In this document: piece by piece, positions 42,867 through 54,442 of the stretch
Position numbering within the stretch: position 1 is the first letter of the stretch
Layout: every line of letters starts with the position of its first letter
NCBI GenBank assembly: GCA_030248195.1
Contig: JASAND010013500.1
Coordinates: 1 to 64,000 of the forward strand
Length of the DNA stretch: 64,000 bases
Reading direction: 5' to 3'
Origin: Trissonchulus latispiculum
Lineage: Eukaryota; Nematoda; Enoplea; Enoplida; Ironidae
Position numbers and translations under genes: made by a program
Notes under the pieces: generated by a model
Databases searched by the model: none
The model's input: the letters and a program-made list of their open reading frames with translations, nothing else
What the model was told of the DNA's origin: nothing

Positions 42867-45800
42867 TTTTTGTTCACAGTTGTCACTCTAAAAAGAATAA
42901 TGAAAATCCCTTAGTATGTATTCTCGGCTTTGACATTCTTTTTATCAAGTTCACAAAATAGGAATGCGGATTTTATAAACAGGGAAGTGTTGGTCTGATC
43001 GCAATTAGTCAGTTTTGGGAGACTTAAATATAGTGTCTGACGGTTCAGAATAAAAAGAAAAGTAAAACACGATTACATAGTTGAATCACTGAGCTTTACC
43101 CAAAAAGTTGCTGTTCCCCTCCACATTAACAAGGGTACCGATGCTTTAGAGTTCCTGTGCCTGTTTTAGCACAAACTTTACCTGCTCCGGTACTCATATA
43201 TTAACAAAGTTACCGATGCTTGAATGGTCCTGTATATAAACCAGTTTTCGCACAAATTTTACCTGCTCTTGTACCTTATCTCAAATTTGGGGAGATGGTT
43301 CAAGCAGACTACTTGGTATAAAATTTGCAATCTTGCAGATTTTAAATACATTTAGCACAAAATAAGCAATTTCAAAGCCATTTTAGAACAAAATAGACAG
43401 TTTTCGAGATTTTTTGGAAATTGCTTGAAAATTTAAAAAAGTTTTTGCTATTTTTGGTAAAATTTGCATTAATTTTTAGTTTGACCCGCCTTTCCTAGCA
43501 CTATTTCCAGTATCTTAGTTCTAATTTTGCTAACCTTATCTCCAATTTTTGAGGGGTCCCGTATCCCCATACTCCCCTTTGTTAAAGTGTGGTTCCCCTG
43601 CTTGGAAAGGTACGGGGGGAAAAGAGTTCTCCTTATACTCGTTGCCCGTTACATAGAGCAGCGGGATGCAAACAACAAAGAATCAAGCTTCAGGACAAAA
43701 GACAGGAACGGTAAGAAGAAAGCAGTATTCCACCATGGAGTAGCAGACTCTCGTGTATTCATTCTTGTTAAGAAATGATATAAAGAAGAGCATCCAAGAG
43801 TTTCAGCTTACATTTGCAATGAAACTAACTAGCAATTCTAGATCGTTCTCTAAACATAGGGATATTGTGCACAAAGGAAGACAGAGGAAGACGTCAGAAT
43901 TCATAAGTACTGTGTACCCAATTGTTTAAAAGTTTTTTACACAACACGGAATGATCTGAAGTTCTATTAAATAATCTGAATTTGACAAAAAACCAGGTGT
44001 GAAATCTGATCAGGTGATCTATCTTACATTCTTTGCTGAAGAAAGACTTAATGACTGGCGTATAAAAATTAATAAAGCCAAGAATTTTTCAATTGTATAA
44101 TCGCATGGAAAAGAATTGAACTCGACAACTATGAACTATTTTTGAGACGAAACAAATAGTGCCCATTTGTGTCGGAATCTTCTCGTTGCAGTTCAAGATA
44201 AAAAATGAATTTTTGAAAAAGATCTTGAGTTAAGCAGTATGAATTGATGAATCGACCACCAATCAATTACTGAATGTTAGTCTTCTGACAGTGAATGCAT
44301 TTTGCGCCGTAATCTAGAACTATAGGCACATGTTTGAGAGGCTCCTATACTTTCAAGTCATCACAGTTCTTCAACAAATGATTGTGCCAAAAGTATTCAA
44401 CTGTGTAGGGTCAGCATTGTGTCTTGGAGCTGATAACCTTGCATTATGTCGCTTCTCTGTACCATTTCTGCACGCAGTGTTGGTCTTATTAGTAAGTAAG
44501 ATCGTTTAGTTGTTCAATTTCTGATAGTTTGATAGGATTTGTAAACTTGTTACAGTGAAACGATGTTGTCTTGTGTTTAGAAAGCACGTTTTAGGATGAA
44601 CCAGAAACAGAATTGAAAATCAGTTTTTTATTGAAAAATAGGTTCTTTATATTTTGAAATAGCAGGCATGCACTTTCTACAAAGAAATACAGAAGATATT
44701 CTGATATAATGATATAATAATTATTGAAATTATTCCGTTTGAACTCTATCCTATAATTTGGTAATTTAGCTGAAGGAATAATGTAATTCATATTCATTCA
44801 TTTCATTCATTCATTTCATTTCGTTTTTATCCTCAATTCATTCCTAATATAATCTTATGAACTGACATGTTCCTCTTGGAAATTACAACCGTTTCCTAAT
44901 TCCGGAATCTCTGTAAAATAGCTTGAAATCTTGCCTGTGCTTTCTTTTTGGCTAAAATTATTGACACGGGCAACGTTAGTTTTAGCACGAAATAAAAAAT
45001 AAAAGGCATACAGAAGCATACACGTCTACATAGGAATATAGGATAGTCTTGATGTACTCTATACTGTAATAAATAGTTATGTAATTATTGTAATTATTTA
45101 GTTTTGACTATCCTATAATTTGGCAATTTAGCTGATTATTTTTCAAGAAAAGCTACTGTGCCTACTGCAATAATATTCATTTAATAATTAAGACACTTTT
45201 TATGCTATTTTATGATTATAATTAAAACCTACTGCAATAATAGTATTTTATGAAATGACATTTTCCGTCTTGGACTTTAACACCAGTTTAGCTACGAAAC
45301 CTCTGTAAAATAACCTGAAATCTTGCATCCTGTTTCGTTTTAGTAAATCAATGAAAAAGTATTAGCATGAATGAGCTGACTATTTTCGAATGAAATGAAT
45401 TTTAAAACTAAAAATAATCATTGAATCACTGAATCTTTCCACAAGGTTTATATCGGGCATAACCAAGTACGATAGTTAAATGTAGAAAATCAAGTCAAAA
45501 GATTGTTTGCGCATAATAAGGAAAATGAATTTGGCACTGAGTTGACGATTGTTTCGTTTGTCAATTGAACTCTGCAAAGAGTCTTCTAATTCTCTGAGAC
45601 GTCACTGGGAAATTTAATTGGGTCCCCGAGAAAGACAAAAGTAAAAAATATTTTCCAGTTTTCTATTTTAGAAGCAGCGGCTGCAAGCCTAATTTAAATT
45701 GAACTAAACTCGCACGCCCGATTGCGGAGCGAAAATGTCTTTGATTTTCAAAGATTCGTAGATGTTTAACCTGCTGGGAAATATAACAAAGAAAAGAATA

Positions 45801-45909
45801 AGTATTAGAAAATAGTTATATACTTCACTCCTAATAGTGTTCTGCAGCACAATTATGCAGGGCATAAAATTTAGCCAAAACTGAGACAACAATGGGAATG
45901 CATTATTTG
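42867..45909. other. Intergenic stretch with diverged duplications
   Basis: A ~75-bp diverged tandem pair lies at 43137-43200 and 43205-43275 (ACCGATGCTT ... TTTACCTGCTC). A ~320-bp diverged direct repeat lies at about 44640-44960 and 45050-45360. A TTCATTCAT simple repeat lies at 44790-44825. No supported gene. Confidence 0.45.
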
Positions 45910-46884
45910 TTAATTCACTGCACAAGTGGTGCTGATGATTCCAGTAGCTTTACAAAATAACACAGTGCGCAGACTTTCTCGGACCTCCCGGCTTTTCACC
46001 ACATAAATGAAAATGTTATTGCCAGAATTCAGATTTATTAAAATCCAGCAGAACTGCCCATAGGTAACTAGAAATGATTTCGCCGGCTCAATCTCAAACA
46101 TTATTAAGCACAGTAAAGCTAATGGTATTATGTAAAAGACAACGGTAAATCCGATGACCCATGACAAAGTTTTTGTTATTTTAGCTTGCCTCTGCAATTG
46201 AATGGCTAAAAGTTCTGATAAATTTTGCATCTTTTGCATTCGAACCGCCAAAATAGCCACCAAATATAGTGCCAACGAAATCAATCCTAAAATTAGTTGA
46301 TAAGCCCAAAATATACGATTGATGATCGGTGGAACAATAAACCCTAAGGCACACCTTTGATCCATTCTCATGCCAGGGACTGGAAATTTGATCATAATAA
46401 CTATGGAAATTAGATAAAAGCCAATACACAGCATATAAGAGAATATTATCACGATTCGCCATTTGTCGATTGAAAAAGCTGAGTATAGCCGAATGGAGAC
46501 GCACGCAAGCAATCGATCCAGCGAAATTAGAGTCAACATTAGTGGAACAGAAAGTCCGCCCAGAATAGTGAAGTGAATCATGGGTCGCAGCAAGCATTCA
46601 GCTAATGTTGCTTTATCCAGAATTCGCCCCGTTTCCAGAAGTAAACTCCGGAATAGACCATTGCAAAGCTGATTTAATCCTAGTAGTAAATCGGCGATGG
46701 CCAATCCCATTGGCGGTATATATTCTTTCCTGGTAAACTTTTTGCACCTTACAAATGCTAGCAAAAGAAGCAAATTTCCGATCACTTGCAAAATTCCTTC
46801 TATCGCGAAAAGAACATTTTCTACTCGGATTCTGTCTAAATATGGCACAGAATCTGTGCTATTAGCCATTGGAGTAGTGGTCAT
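45910..46884 (-). CDS. Seven-transmembrane receptor 5
   Basis: A single-exon receptor of 324 residues from the ATG at 46884, or 319 from a second ATG at 46869 (MANSTDS), which matches the start of receptor 6 and is equally likely. Positions from the first Met: N37, D65, C97, D123-R124-L125, C178, P254, NIFIY 290-294. ICL3 is short (RMQKMQNLSELLAIQLQ) with a basic KITKT just before TM6. The MFEIEPAKSF loop before TM7 is shared with receptors 1 and 6 and defines this subgroup. The C-tail ends with two cysteines in 20 residues (FCK, TTCAVN), possible palmitoylation sites. Confidence 0.9.
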   Translation of the reverse strand: MTTTPMANSTDSVPYLDRIRVENVLFAIEGILQVIGNLLLLLAFVRCKKFTRKEYIPPMGLAIADLLLGLNQLCNGLFRSLLLETGRILDKATLAECLLRPMIHFTILGGLSVPLMLTLISLDRLLACVSIRLYSAFSIDKWRIVIIFSYMLCIGFYLISIVIMIKFPVPGMRMDQRCALGFIVPPIINRIFWAYQLILGLISLALYLVAILAVRMQKMQNLSELLAIQLQRQAKITKTLSWVIGFTVVFYIIPLALLCLIMFEIEPAKSFLVTYGQFCWILINLNSGNNIFIYVVKSREVRESLRTVLFCKATGIISTTCAVN

Positions 46885-49145
46885 ACGCTGTGAGCAAAGT
46901 GTTCCCTCCCAGGAAGTACTCTTATTTTCTTTAGTCTCTTCTGTTTATTTAAACAATAACACTAACAAGCCATCCTTGACTATCAAATTGTTAGCTGCTT
47001 CTTCTCATGAAAGGTGTTTGGATTGTTAAAGATAAAAGTGCTTTAATGGAAAAATGGATCAGCTAGGGAGATTGCATCCCTTGCTTGTGAGAAAGTAGCC
47101 TTTTACAAAGACACGTGTTTGTTTCTTTAGTTTTAAAATTCATAGAGCTTGTTTAGCTTCATTAATATGCAGAAAACAGGGAACCAAAGTTAGATCTTCT
47201 AAAAGAGAAAATTTTAACTGTATAGAGGTTTTATTGCTTTTGCCATTTAGTTCTAAGGACGATGTGACCACCGGTGGGTCACAGAAAAGACTGAAAAGTA
47301 CCTAACACTTCAGGGCACATTCCACACGGACAGCGCATGAATTTTTTTGGTTTGCGCGACAGACAGAAACGTGAAACATGTATACTTATATTCATTTGTG
47401 ACCCATGGGTGGGTCACGCGACTGAGCGGAAAGTAAGCTGTGCTCCCACTGATGGGTCGCGTGTTAAGGAATCTGAAAGCATAATGGTCTGTAATTATTG
47501 CTTAGAACGCATTTATGTTTCACAAGAGGCGCAACGGCGGTCACAGATTCGTAGCGACTGTAAAAACTTAACTTGGACGATAGCATCAAATGGTTTGCTG
47601 TTGACATACACAAGGGAATAGAAACGATGTTCAGTTAACTGTTATGTAAGTGCAAAATGTCAGCAGCAAAATGCTAGGCGTCCTTAAAGCTAAGTAAACA
47701 AACCTCATTAAAACTCTAATCTCTTAGGTTGCTTAATTGCCAAACAGGGTCTTTGAATGAGTGGTAGTCGTGGACGGGACACCCATAAATCAGATCCTGG
47801 GAAAGCGACCTATCGGAACAGACCCTAGTGAAATGGTCCCCACCGTATAGCTAACCCTTCAGTGCAGTAGGAAATATAAACGTAGACCTTTCTTAATTTT
47901 AATGAGCCATTTTCCAAGTGGATAGAGGTTGGTATTTGCAGAAACATTTCCTCCGAAACAATAACGTCTGTTCTGGAAAGGATTTGGGCTCGTCCTGGAT
48001 TCCCATGGATCCTGTTTTAGATGCGCCAGTCATCAAGTCAAAACCCGACTACGAGAAAAAGCACCAACCTCAAGCTTACCCCACGTTACTTTATGCAAGC
48101 GACCCAACAGAATAGTAAATAGTACTGCAGGCTAAATGTTACAACGACAGTGTAACGTAGCTATCACAAATAATTCAGCTCGTTATAGCAACATTCCTCA
48201 CGAATTAACTGTTCAGATCCCTACAGTACCTCTGTAGGTAAGTGAGCACTTTTGAACAGTTCTGGTTAACGGCAAATAATTGACATTTCGAAATGTATGA
48301 AGAAAGTTTTGAGTTGTCGTTTTAGTGATAAGCATACATTAATACAGGGACGGAACCTGGGAGGCGGCTTGTCCCAAAAACGTTTTGGTGATGTTTTTAG
48401 AATGAGCATTAATTAGAACTTTTCAATAAATTAAGGTTAATAGTTATAAAAACTCAGCCATTATTAAAAAATTTCTCCAAAAGGATAAAGAATTTAAAAA
48501 TTAAAATTTTTATCAAATTTCATGGGAACTAACATTTTCCTTATCCTTTGCCTCTGACGGCGGCAGGGCTTGTACCTTGTTCGTCCTTTGATCCTATACT
48601 CCCGCGTTAATCTATGACGTCTCCGAATTATTCTGAAAGGTAGGTGATCATGTAACCACAAGGTTCCATTTGTACGAAAAGAATATTTTAAGCAAGGCAG
48701 TTCATGATATTTCCACAGAAAGAGGTTTACACGTAATTACTGCAAAATAGAAAAATATGGAATACACGGAAACTGGTTTCAGCCATGCCTCCTAATAGAC
48801 TTCAAGGAACCATAAACCAGACTTATTTCACAGTTTTTTGACAGAGAGGAAGATTTGCCACAAAGAATTAATGAGAGACCAAGGCCCCTGGCAAACATTG
48901 CTGAGATGACACGTTTTACTTGAACAGCTTCAAGATTCCGAGGGCAATACAAGACACAGTCCATGCACTGGTGGATAATTCATCTACCTATCTTGACACC
49001 TGCACTTTTTTCTTCAGCTGGATAGACAGACCCTTTACAGCTCTTCAACTCCATTAGCACTTTACGTTATGCATTTAATCTGCACCATTGATCACATAGC
49101 TTTGACTAACTCTGGGAAGTACGAAAGCGACGAGAGTGTCATTTG
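46885..49145. other. Intergenic stretch
   Basis: Two near-palindromic words, GTGACCACCGGTGGGTCAC (47268-47286 region) and GTGACCCATGGGTGGGTCAC (about 47398-47417), lie 130 bp apart. Short ORFs show no domain. A stretch near 48350-48400 resembles one near 31340-31380 (GGCTTGTCCCA), a diffuse old repeat. Confidence 0.4.
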
Positions 49146-50105
49146 TTATTTTTCTGCTACAGTAGAGCTGACGAAACTGTAAGGTTTACAATGTAACACA
49201 GACAGCAGACTTTCTCGGACCTCCCGGATATTTGCCACATAAATAAAAATGTTGTTTCCAGAATTCAGATTCATTAGAACCCAGCAGAACTGTCCATACC
49301 TAACCAGAAATGATTTGGCTGGCTCAATTTCAAACATTATTAAGCAGAGTAAAGCTAGAGGTATTATATAAAAGAAAACCGTAAATCCGATGACCCACGA
49401 CAAAGTTTTTGTTATTTTAGCTTGCCTGCGCAATTGTATAATCAAAAGCTCAGACAAATTATTCATCTTTTGTCTTCGAACCATCAAGACAGCAACTAAA
49501 TACACAACCAAAGAAATTGTTCCAAGAATCAATTGATACCCCCAATATAAACGATTAATTATTGGTGGAACAATAAACCCCAAGGCGCATCTCTGATCCA
49601 TTCTCATGCCAGGAACTGGAAATTTTACCATAACAACAATAGAAAATAGGTGCAAGCCAATGCACAGTATATATGAGGATATGACCACAAATCGCCATTT
49701 TTCGATTGAAAATGCGAAGTAAAGGCGAATTGAGGCACACGCAAGCAATCGATCTAGCGAAATTAAAGTCAACATTAGCGGGACTGAAAATCCACCCAGT
49801 AGTGTGAAATGAATCATGGGTCGCATCAAGCATTCAGCCAACGTAGCTTCCTCCAGCAGTCGTCCTATTTCCAGCAGAAAGCTCCGGAATAGACCATTGC
49901 AAATCTGGTTTAATCCCAATAGAAGATCGGCTACAGCTAAGCCGATTAGGGGTATATACTCTTTTTTGGTGAAGTTCCTGCTTTTTATGAAGGCTGACAG
50001 AAGAAGTAAGTTTCCGATAACCTGTACAATTCCTTCTACAGCAAAGAAAGCATTTTCAGCACGAATTCTATCTTGATTTGGCATAGAATCTGTGCTGTTA
50101 GCCAT
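49146..50105 (-). CDS. Seven-transmembrane receptor 6
   Basis: A single-exon receptor of 319 residues. The ATG at 50105 (MANSTDSMPN) is preferred since the frame further upstream opens only at a TTG. It has an NST glycosylation site at residue 3 and the TM2 aspartate at D60. It is very similar to receptor 5, with changes such as IPLIG for IPPMG before TM2 and YVANIRE for YVVKSRE after TM7, where the usual lysine is lost. The ECL2 cysteine (MDQRCALG) and DRL are kept. Probably functional. Confidence 0.88.
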   Translation of the reverse strand: MANSTDSMPNQDRIRAENAFFAVEGIVQVIGNLLLLSAFIKSRNFTKKEYIPLIGLAVADLLLGLNQICNGLFRSFLLEIGRLLEEATLAECLMRPMIHFTLLGGFSVPLMLTLISLDRLLACASIRLYFAFSIEKWRFVVISSYILCIGLHLFSIVVMVKFPVPGMRMDQRCALGFIVPPIINRLYWGYQLILGTISLVVYLVAVLMVRRQKMNNLSELLIIQLRRQAKITKTLSWVIGFTVFFYIIPLALLCLIMFEIEPAKSFLVRYGQFCWVLMNLNSGNNIFIYVANIREVRESLLSVLHCKPYSFVSSTVAEK

Positions 50106-51185
50106 TGCAGCAAATGTGAGCAAATTGTTGGCTGCTGTTCATCTGAAGTAGAGGTCTCTGCTTTCCCTTTGTCTCTTCTGTTTGTTTAAAGATAATACAA
50201 AGAAGCCAACCTTTTACTACACCGACTGTTTTCTTTCAATGTTTGTTGCTTTGTTTGCTAAAAGGAAGAAACCACTTTAGCATAATTATTTCCTGGTAGA
50301 CGCGATATTTCCATACCTAACCTTATCATTCACGATGAACTATACAGAAGAGAATACTAAAGTTGCTGTCACACTTTTACAAAAAACGAAAAGTCCAAGA
50401 AACATAAAATCCTGAGCTTGATTTTATTGATTTTTCTGGTATAACAGCAAGCATTAAGATTTTCTTAGTTTAGTTTTAAACTACAAGTTTTTTAAGAAAA
50501 CGGTAATTTAAGTTTATCACTTTAGTTTACGCTTTTAACAAGCTTCATTGTATCACAAAATGTTTTTCGACGACAATATCAGAGATAACATTATTCCTTA
50601 GCATACCACAACACAAAATAACATTAAGTAATATTAATATAACATAACAAACATCACATATCTTAACTCAGCGTAGCATAACTAACACAACTTAACTTAG
50701 CATAACTTAACTCATACTTTTGGCCAAACAATAAAAATAAACTTTTAAAAAAACAATGGCTTAGCTGCACCTAAACTCCGCTAATGCTGACTACCACTAT
50801 CCGTATCTGCTCGGACCAAGGTCCTTAATAGTATCAGTATCGAATGTGTGATTACATTCCGCGTAGTGGATACACCTTAGGTAAGCTTAACCATTACAAA
50901 ACCTGAGGCTGGTGCGAAAACCTGTTAAACACTTGAAACCACATATACATATTACTGCGAACAAAAATACATTAAAGCACTACGGAATGTGCTAATTTTA
51001 GTTTTGGTAAGGAAAGGTAAAGAAAAACTAACCTTGCTGTAAACTTCATTTAAGGCAATGCACGGTGAAGACATGCTGGCTTACATTACATGTCAATCAA
51101 ACTAAGTGCTGCCTTAGGGGTTTAATGCAAAGGATTCAAGGGTAAAACTTTGAAACAGTGAATTACTTTGATTTCATTATCTTAA

Positions 51186-51412
51186 CTTAGGAATTTTACG
51201 TATTTGTCACAGTCTTTGCTTTGGAAACCCAGCTTTTCGTAAATATATGTGGTGGCTTCAGGAATTTTTACGTATTTGTCACAGTCTTTGTTTTGGAAAA
51301 CCAGCTTTTCGTAAATATATGTGGTGGCTTCAGGAATCTTTACGTATTTGTCACAGTCTTTGCTTTGGAAATCCAGCTTTTCGTAAATATATGTGGTGGC
51401 TTCAGGAATTTT
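51186..51412. repeat. 72-bp tandem array, copy set 1
   Basis: Three units, period 72 bp, each containing ACGTATTTGTCACAGTC and CCAGCTTTTCGTAAATATA. The length is a multiple of three, so a frame stays open through it without this meaning a gene. Confidence 0.9.
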
Positions 51413-52580
51413 TATTCCTCTAGAGCGGAATACCTAATATGGGAAAAGTATATGTTTTGTATGTAATTCCATGCTTTGCTCAGAAAAGTGCCTATCTTTA
51501 ACGTGTGCCTAGCTATGCACTATTTTTTGCTCTCACAATATGCAAATTAGATCTTTCACACAGTGAAATCTCAGTTAGAAGATTGTCACTTCAGAAATCT
51601 CCGCAATTCTGCGATAATCGGGCCTGTTTGCTTGAAAGTAGCATTTTGCTGCTCATATCATGAACTACATTGTCATTGCTTTTGCTGTGTTTCGCTAATT
51701 GCTGTTGCAGTATACCAGCATAAACGAGGTGTCCAATCTCTAACGTTCGAATTAAAAATATACTTGGAGGGCCCCGGTTCCAGTTTTAAGGCATTTTACT
51801 TGGACCAGCTAAAGTAACCTAAGTTGAGAAATATCTTCGGTCAAGAGAGAATCTGATGCTCACAAAAAGAAATCTTAAACTTGATAAAATATATGCGGCT
51901 TTCTGTTAAATTAAGGTACCGCACAAATTTGCAAAAATAAGCTAAATCTCACACAGACAAAGATGCAATAGAAATCATCGGTAATAAAGGAGTTTTCCTG
52001 TTAATTCTGTCATTAGAATGAAATGCCTACAAATTATATGTGGATTATTGCCTCTGTCCTACTGATTATTTGTTTTTGCATCCATGAATGGATAAGCCAG
52101 AAAGCCGTTCGCTGTGCAGTATCGGCTGGCTCGTTTTAGAAAAACCGCAAATGGCTGTCCGCCGAAATTGTAGACCAGCGTACAGCTGTGACGTATTTTT
52201 TATATAAGCCAGTATATACAGTATCCATCCACACAACGGAACTTTAAATTCATTCTGAGCAACGGTTCAAAATGGAAAGTGCTGCAAAAATGAATCATGC
52301 GCATGATTGCAATAAATCAAAAACTAACTTGAATTAAACAAAATAATCTGAAATAATGTGTGATGGTGATTCCTATTGCACAAATAAGTTCGTATTCAAT
52401 AAATATAGTATTCACTAATAACAAAAACGAAAACGCTTGTACATATTTACGATGACGAGAAGAAATTTTTTTAAGAGTGCAACTGCAGTAATGGACTCAC
52501 AGCAGTTGGTTTACTCACAGGAAAGTCATGTGCATTATTACATAAACTCTGCCACCGCTTGATGCGACTGTGCCTCAATT

Positions 52581-52650
52581 GCTGTGCCCAGTTGGCAGAG
52601 AGCGTTCGCCTAGACTGCGAAATGCCGTGAGTTCGAGTCCGGCCGAATGT
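52581..52650 (+). other. tRNA-derived sequence
   Basis: An A-box-like TGCCCAGTTGGCAGAG, a perfect 5-bp anticodon-type stem TTCGC/GCGAA around the loop CTAGACT, and a B box GAGTTCGAGTCC are spaced as in a tRNA, but no acceptor stem can be formed. It shares CCTAG, CGTGAGTTCGAGTCC and spacing with the minus-strand copy at 1663-1734, which suggests a SINE-like family. Confidence 0.4.
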
Positions 52651-53191
52651 TCGCATTTTTCTGAGCTTCGGTGGTACATTTCTTCTTTAGTTCATATTTT
52701 CAGGCAGTAAATCCTAAATTTCGTAAAATGTGCGGCGCAGAGTCAGGGCTTTCATTCCAAGTTTGCTGCAAATACTTTCTCAACACTTTGATTCTCTTCT
52801 CTCTTGAACTTGAGCCGTTGTGGGGCCGAAATTGCTAATCAAGGAAATTTCAAAATATTTGAGACTATTCGATTTCGATAGCAGCCGTCATTACTGTGCT
52901 TGGCTTTTAAGAAAATTAAAAATATTCCAAGCTCAAAACACAACAACTCTGTTAGCTTAAATATTTAATACTTTAACTTAATAATACTTTAATAACTTTA
53001 ACTTTACTAATACTTTAATACTCTTGCTTTATTTTTTACTGTTCCTTACAACAAACACAACATACACAACAAATTTAATTATCTGCCATTCAGGTATGTA
53101 GGTTAAAAAAGGTCCCCAAATAATATGAAAGCAAAATCTTTTCTCAGACAATTCTCTATAAAGGAATTTTGCCCTTTTTGGGCACTACTTG

Positions 53192-53407
53192 TTACGTATT
53201 TGTCACAGTCTTTGTTTTGGAAAACCAGCTTTTCGTAAATATATGTGGTGGCTTCAGGAATTTTTACGTATTTGTCACAGTGTTTGCTTTGGAAAACCAG
53301 CTTTTCGTAAATATATGTGGTGGCTTCAGGGATTTTTACGTATTTGTCACAGTCTTTGTTTTGGAAAACCAGCTTTTCGTAAATATATGTGGTGGCTTCA
53401 GGAATTT
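53192..53407. repeat. 72-bp tandem array, copy set 2
   Basis: Three further copies of the 72-bp unit at 51186, in the same orientation and about 2 kb away, nearly identical in sequence. Confidence 0.9.
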
Positions 53408-53472
53408 TGCGAAGGCTTTATATGAGATACATATCCACTCATATTTCAGGTCTAGTTCTAAGCCTAATTTAA

Positions 53473-54442
53473 GGTGGTAGTACCACTACCTGGGTTTTCT
53501 ACGTAATTTTTCCATGGATGAAGCAATCTTGACAAAACATTGGATAAAGCAAAACTGGTTGGCAAACTATCTTTGCACAAAATCTTGGTGTCAGAGAGTG
53601 CATGATTGGCTAGCTACCATCGTGGCTTTGCGCATGCGCAAATAGTCAAAATTTTATTTAAGTTTCGTATATTAAATTTTACTGAACTACGTAAAAGAGT
53701 GCAAAAAGCGCTTTAAAATGATGTGCATATCTCTTCAGTACGTGGTTTCTATCAAAAGTTACAAGCGGTTGAAGCTGAATAGCTGATATATAGCTGATAT
53801 AGCTGAATTACGTTGACCGTTTGCACACATAATGTAAAGTAAATCAGTATGCCTAAAATTAAATCTATTGGGTTTTAACGGTTCCTTTTGCGTTATTTGT
53901 GTGCATTATTTAATAGAAAGCACTTTGCAGCTGCATGAAAGCATTGGAAATTTCGAAAACCAAAGCAAACAATGAAAAATTACAGAATCTCTGTTTTTTT
54001 ATTTTCTCGACACTCCTCCAGTCAAAATGGACCAAATTTTGCAAATATGTTTTGCATCAGCATACGCTCAGGCCGTTTTCTTAGTTTTTGGAAAAACGCA
54101 ATATTAAGCAAGATATAAATTTTACAAATTTTCAAAACACGCTAAAAAACGGAAAACTCACTTTTACAAAAAACTAAAAAAACGGCCTGAGCGTATATGT
54201 AAACTAACCATATACCGAAAATCTCAAATGATTTCATAAATGATTGAAGGAGATATTTAAATTTAAAGCTTTTAATACATTTCCTATTGTGTAGACAGCA
54301 AGCCAGTCCACACAGCGTCGTAGATCAGCTCATCTGATGCAGAACATGATAAAGAACAAATTTGCTAAATTTCAAGCCGATTCATTAAGTATTCAGTTCA
54401 CAGCATCTGTTCAAAGTCCACCCCGGTAGTAGTACTACCACC
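53473..54442. mobile_element. 970-bp element with TTAA target duplication
   Basis: Both ends carry GGTGGTAGTACNACTACC as inverted repeats, immediately flanked by TTAA (53469-53472 and 54443-54446). TTAA targets are typical of piggyBac and Kolobok transposons. Inside is a smaller palindrome (about 54060-54200, CATACGCTCAGGCCG and complement). No transposase is present. A second copy begins at 63725 after TTAA in the other arm of the inverted duplication and runs off the window. Confidence 0.8.

Larger units (their letters stand above)
50124..53160. other. Intergenic stretch with a 72-bp array and a tRNA-like piece
   Basis: Region 50590-50720 is rich in ACATAACA/CTTAACT words. A 72-bp tandem array lies at 51186-51412 and a tRNA-like piece at 52581-52650. 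No gene is supported; the ORF at 51563 (84 codons) shows no domain. Confidence 0.45.

Noticed and set aside
51221..53480. ORFs with YVFVTVF...NICGGFR repeats
   Set aside because: They are open only because the 72-bp unit is a multiple of three; no start context or domain.
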